Of a DNA stretch of 64,000 bases, positions 62,494-64,000 are shown in pieces. Both the position numbers and the translations under genes were made by a program. The stretch covers positions 1 to 64,000 of the forward strand of contig CANQDF010000002.1 in assembly GCA_947591605.1 (NCBI GenBank), read 5' to 3'. Source of the DNA: an uncultured Clostridia bacterium. GTDB lineage: Bacteria; Bacillota; Clostridia; Lachnospirales; CAG-274. The notes beneath the pieces are model-generated. The model saw only the letters and a list, made by a program, of their open reading frames with translations, was not told the DNA's origin and ran no database searches. Position 1 is the first letter of the stretch; each line of letters starts with the position of its first letter.

Positions 62494-63120
62494 GTGATAG
62501 AAATTATAAACGCATATCTGCCATATGTTTTAGCAGGGCTTATAGGGCTTAATGTTGTGTTAATTTTGGTTTTGGTATGCTTCATAAATAAGGTGTCAAG
62601 GCTTCAAAGGCGTTTTGAGCGCTTTATGACGCCAAACAGTAAAAACCATAACGTTGAGTCAATGCTGCTTGACAACATCAAGCTTTTAAACGAAATAAAA
62701 AATGTAAACGAAAGATTGCAGTATGAGCAGGAATATATAAACAACAGGCTCAAAACCTGCATACAGTATATGGGTATGGTAAGATACAATACCTTTGAGG
62801 ATGTCGGCGGCGACCTTTCGTATGCAATTGCACTGCTTGACGAGGATAAAAACGGAGTTGTGCTCAACTCGCTTTATTACAGACAGGGCTGCTACACCTA
62901 CGGCAAGCCTATAATTGCAGGCGAAAGCAAATATCAGCTTAGCCCCGAGGAGCAGGAGGCTATAGATAAAGCAATTGCAGGCTTTAAGCCCGAAAAAAAG
63001 GAAACTGCCCGTAAAAAAATTGTTTTAAAGGGACATAAACACAAAAAACAGGAGCCTGTTCAGGGTGATAAAATGATAGTAAAAAACGGCGCACGCAGCA
63101 ACGAAGCGGCGGGTGCCTGA
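62494..63120 (+). CDS. DUF4446 family membrane-anchored protein
   Basis: 208 residues. One N-terminal membrane helix (about 10-32), a coiled-coil region (about 35-85), the conserved DUF4446 core MVRYNTFEDVGGDLSYAIALLDEDKNGVVLNSLYYR and a basic C-terminal tail. Commonly found directly downstream of parB in Clostridia; function unknown, but the context suggests a link with chromosome segregation or the envelope. Start is GTG 62494 with AAAGGGGAC. Confidence 0.85.
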   Translation: MIEIINAYLPYVLAGLIGLNVVLILVLVCFINKVSRLQRRFERFMTPNSKNHNVESMLLDNIKLLNEIKNVNERLQYEQEYINNRLKTCIQYMGMVRYNTFEDVGGDLSYAIALLDEDKNGVVLNSLYYRQGCYTYGKPIIAGESKYQLSPEEQEAIDKAIAGFKPEKKETARKKIVLKGHKHKKQEPVQGDKMIVKNGARSNEAAGA

Positions 63121-63182
63121 CCAAAAAACACCCGTGTATACAGACTTAATATAACATTGAATAAAAATGTACAGTTTTAAGT

Positions 63183-63213
63183 AAAATACCGCCGTATTTA
63201 ACGGCGGTATTTT
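63183..63213 (+). terminator. Terminator of the parAB-DUF4446 unit
   Basis: AAAATACCGCCG (63183-63194) / CGGCGGTATTTT (63202-63213). Confidence 0.9.
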
Positions 63214-63351
63214 GATGTCCGCAGTTCGGGGGAAAACCGCAGACCGGGCCATACTTTGGGCGCAGCCTCTGCAATAATAAGGAAAAGATAATTCCTTATA
63301 CACCTATTATTTCCAAAAAAATTAATTATACACATAAATTTAAAAAAAGTC

Positions 63352-63379
63352 TTGAAAAATTTTCCGCAGGTGGTATAAT
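63352..63379 (+). promoter_or_regulatory. serS promoter
   Basis: TTGAAA (63352-63357), 16-base spacer, TATAAT (63374-63379). Confidence 0.7.
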
Positions 63380-63439
63380 AATAACATAGGTGGAAATGAT
63401 GCTTATGTTTAAAATATCCGCCGCCAAATTAAATATTAA

Positions 63440-63650
63440 AGCGCTTGAGGAAGAATAAGCCAATGGGGTCCATTACAGAGAGTCCGCATTTTGCTGTAAG
63501 CGGATATGGGCAGCAGGGTGTTCCGCCTTCCGAGCTTGTTGGGTGATAAATCCAAAGGGTGTGCCCTTTACAGCACATCAAAGACACATATGTAATTTGG
63601 GTGGCACCACGGTTAAACTCGTCCCATTGTTGGGTCGGGTTATATTTTTT
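63440..63650 (+). ncRNA. T-box riboswitch controlling serS
   Basis: Stem I region with the GAGGAAGAATAAG opening and AGAGAGTCCGC motif, the T-box core TGGGTGGCACCACGG (63598-63612), then a terminator AACTCGTCCC (63616-63625) / GGGTCGGGTT (63632-63641) with ATATTTTTT. Uncharged tRNA, here expected to be tRNA-Ser from the downstream gene, would favour read-through. I could not fix the specifier codon by eye. 63214-63351 holds nothing recognisable. Confidence 0.92.
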
Positions 63651-63669
63651 ATAGGAGGAATTTTTAACT

Positions 63670-64000
63670 ATGTTGGATATTAAATTTGTCAGGGAAAATC
63701 CCGATGCTGTAAAGGAAAATATCAAAAAAAAGTTTCAGGATAACAAGCTGGAGCTTGTAGATAAGGTAATAGAGCTTGACTCACAGGTAAGAGCCGCTCA
63801 GCAGGAGGCGGACAGCCTGCGTGCCAACCGCAAGAACCTTTCAAAGCAGATAGGCGCCCTTATGGGTCAGGGCAAAAAGGACGAGGCAGAGGCTTTAACA
63901 CAGTCAAAGGCGCAGCAGGACGACCGCCTTGCCGAGCTTGAAACGCAGGAAACGGAGCTCAGAGCCGAAATAACAAAAATAATGATGACAATACCCAATA
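63670..64000 (+). CDS. serS: Seryl-tRNA synthetase, N-terminal part (cut by window end)
   Basis: First 110 residues only. Starts MLDIKFVRENPDAVKENIKK, followed by the long antiparallel coiled coil (VDKVIELDSQVRAAQQEADSLRANRKN and KKDEAEALTQSKAQQDDRLAELE) that binds the long variable arm of tRNA-Ser. The catalytic class II domain lies beyond the window. AGGAGG before ATG 63670; under T-box control. Confidence 0.96.
   Translation, partial: MLDIKFVRENPDAVKENIKKKFQDNKLELVDKVIELDSQVRAAQQEADSLRANRKNLSKQIGALMGQGKKDEAEALTQSKAQQDDRLAELETQETELRAEITKIMMTIPN

Noticed and set aside
63397-63459. 20-codon frame with a weak ribosome-binding site at the start of the serS leader
   Set aside because: Its end coincides with conserved T-box stem I sequence, and T-boxes do not need a leader peptide.

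Overview
The window is a chromosomal replication-origin region from a spore-forming, low-to-mid GC member of the Bacillota, most likely class Clostridia. Evidence: a dnaA-dnaN-S4-recF-gyrB-gyrA cluster (minus strand, 52.0 to 43.4 kb), soj/parA-parB with two perfect parS sites (60-62.5 kb), sporulation genes (lonB, yyaC, spmA/spmB), T-box and cyclic-di-GMP-I riboswitches, a fused-type aspS next to hisS, and very frequent ATA, AGG and TTG-start usage. I cannot name the species.

Layout. 1-0.6 kb: promoter and leader of a ribosomal RNA operon that is transcribed leftward out of the window. 0.6-9.3 kb: a membrane protein, a dienelactone-hydrolase-like enzyme with a divergent LysR regulator, hisS-aspS, and a small accessory block (XRE repressor with palindromic operators, secreted stalk-domain protein, HEPN protein). 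9.4-16.2 kb: a giant LPQTG-anchored adhesin with SpaA/CnaB-like repeats. 16.4-22.9 kb: lonB, ung, a YoaK-type membrane protein, yyaC, and a two-gene operon of an MPN-like/LysM membrane protein and an orphan histidine kinase. 23.2-23.9 kb: a c-di-GMP-I riboswitch driving a small secreted protein. 24-31.7 kb: pyrB-pyrC-pyrF-carA-carB, preceded by a 37-codon leader peptide and an attenuator arranged like the enterobacterial pyrBI leader. 31.8-42 kb: spmAB, a stalk/PepSY protein, an Abi_2-type protein with an RxxxxH motif, an Lrp regulator, a large secreted repeat protein followed by a 49-residue YxxP-type peptide gene, proB and a DUF3592 protein. 42.8-43.1 kb: tRNA-Leu, tRNA-Val and tRNA-Asp. 43.4-52.4 kb: the dnaA-gyrA cluster and a bipartite oriC with DnaA-trio repeats. 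52.4-64 kb: fumarase alpha, two envelope-type genes, fumarase beta, glmU, a dockerin-like protein, wecB, parAB, a DUF4446 protein and a T-box-controlled serS cut by the window edge.

How it works together. Genes on both sides of oriC are mostly co-directional with replication forks leaving about 50.5-52.2 kb. The usual rpmH-rnpA-yidC-jag-mnmE-mnmG block between dnaA and parAB is absent and is replaced by metabolic and envelope genes. Several operons carry RNA-based control visible in the sequence (pyr attenuator, c-di-GMP-I aptamer, T-box, hairpins before the adhesin and Abi genes).

A striking non-coding feature is a set of mosaic, hairpin-rich intergenic repeats (families called A and B here) that sit directly downstream of genes and often supply their terminators. 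Copies differ by compensatory changes in their stems. Together with a perfect four-way junction near parS, these are the best candidates for undescribed structured elements.
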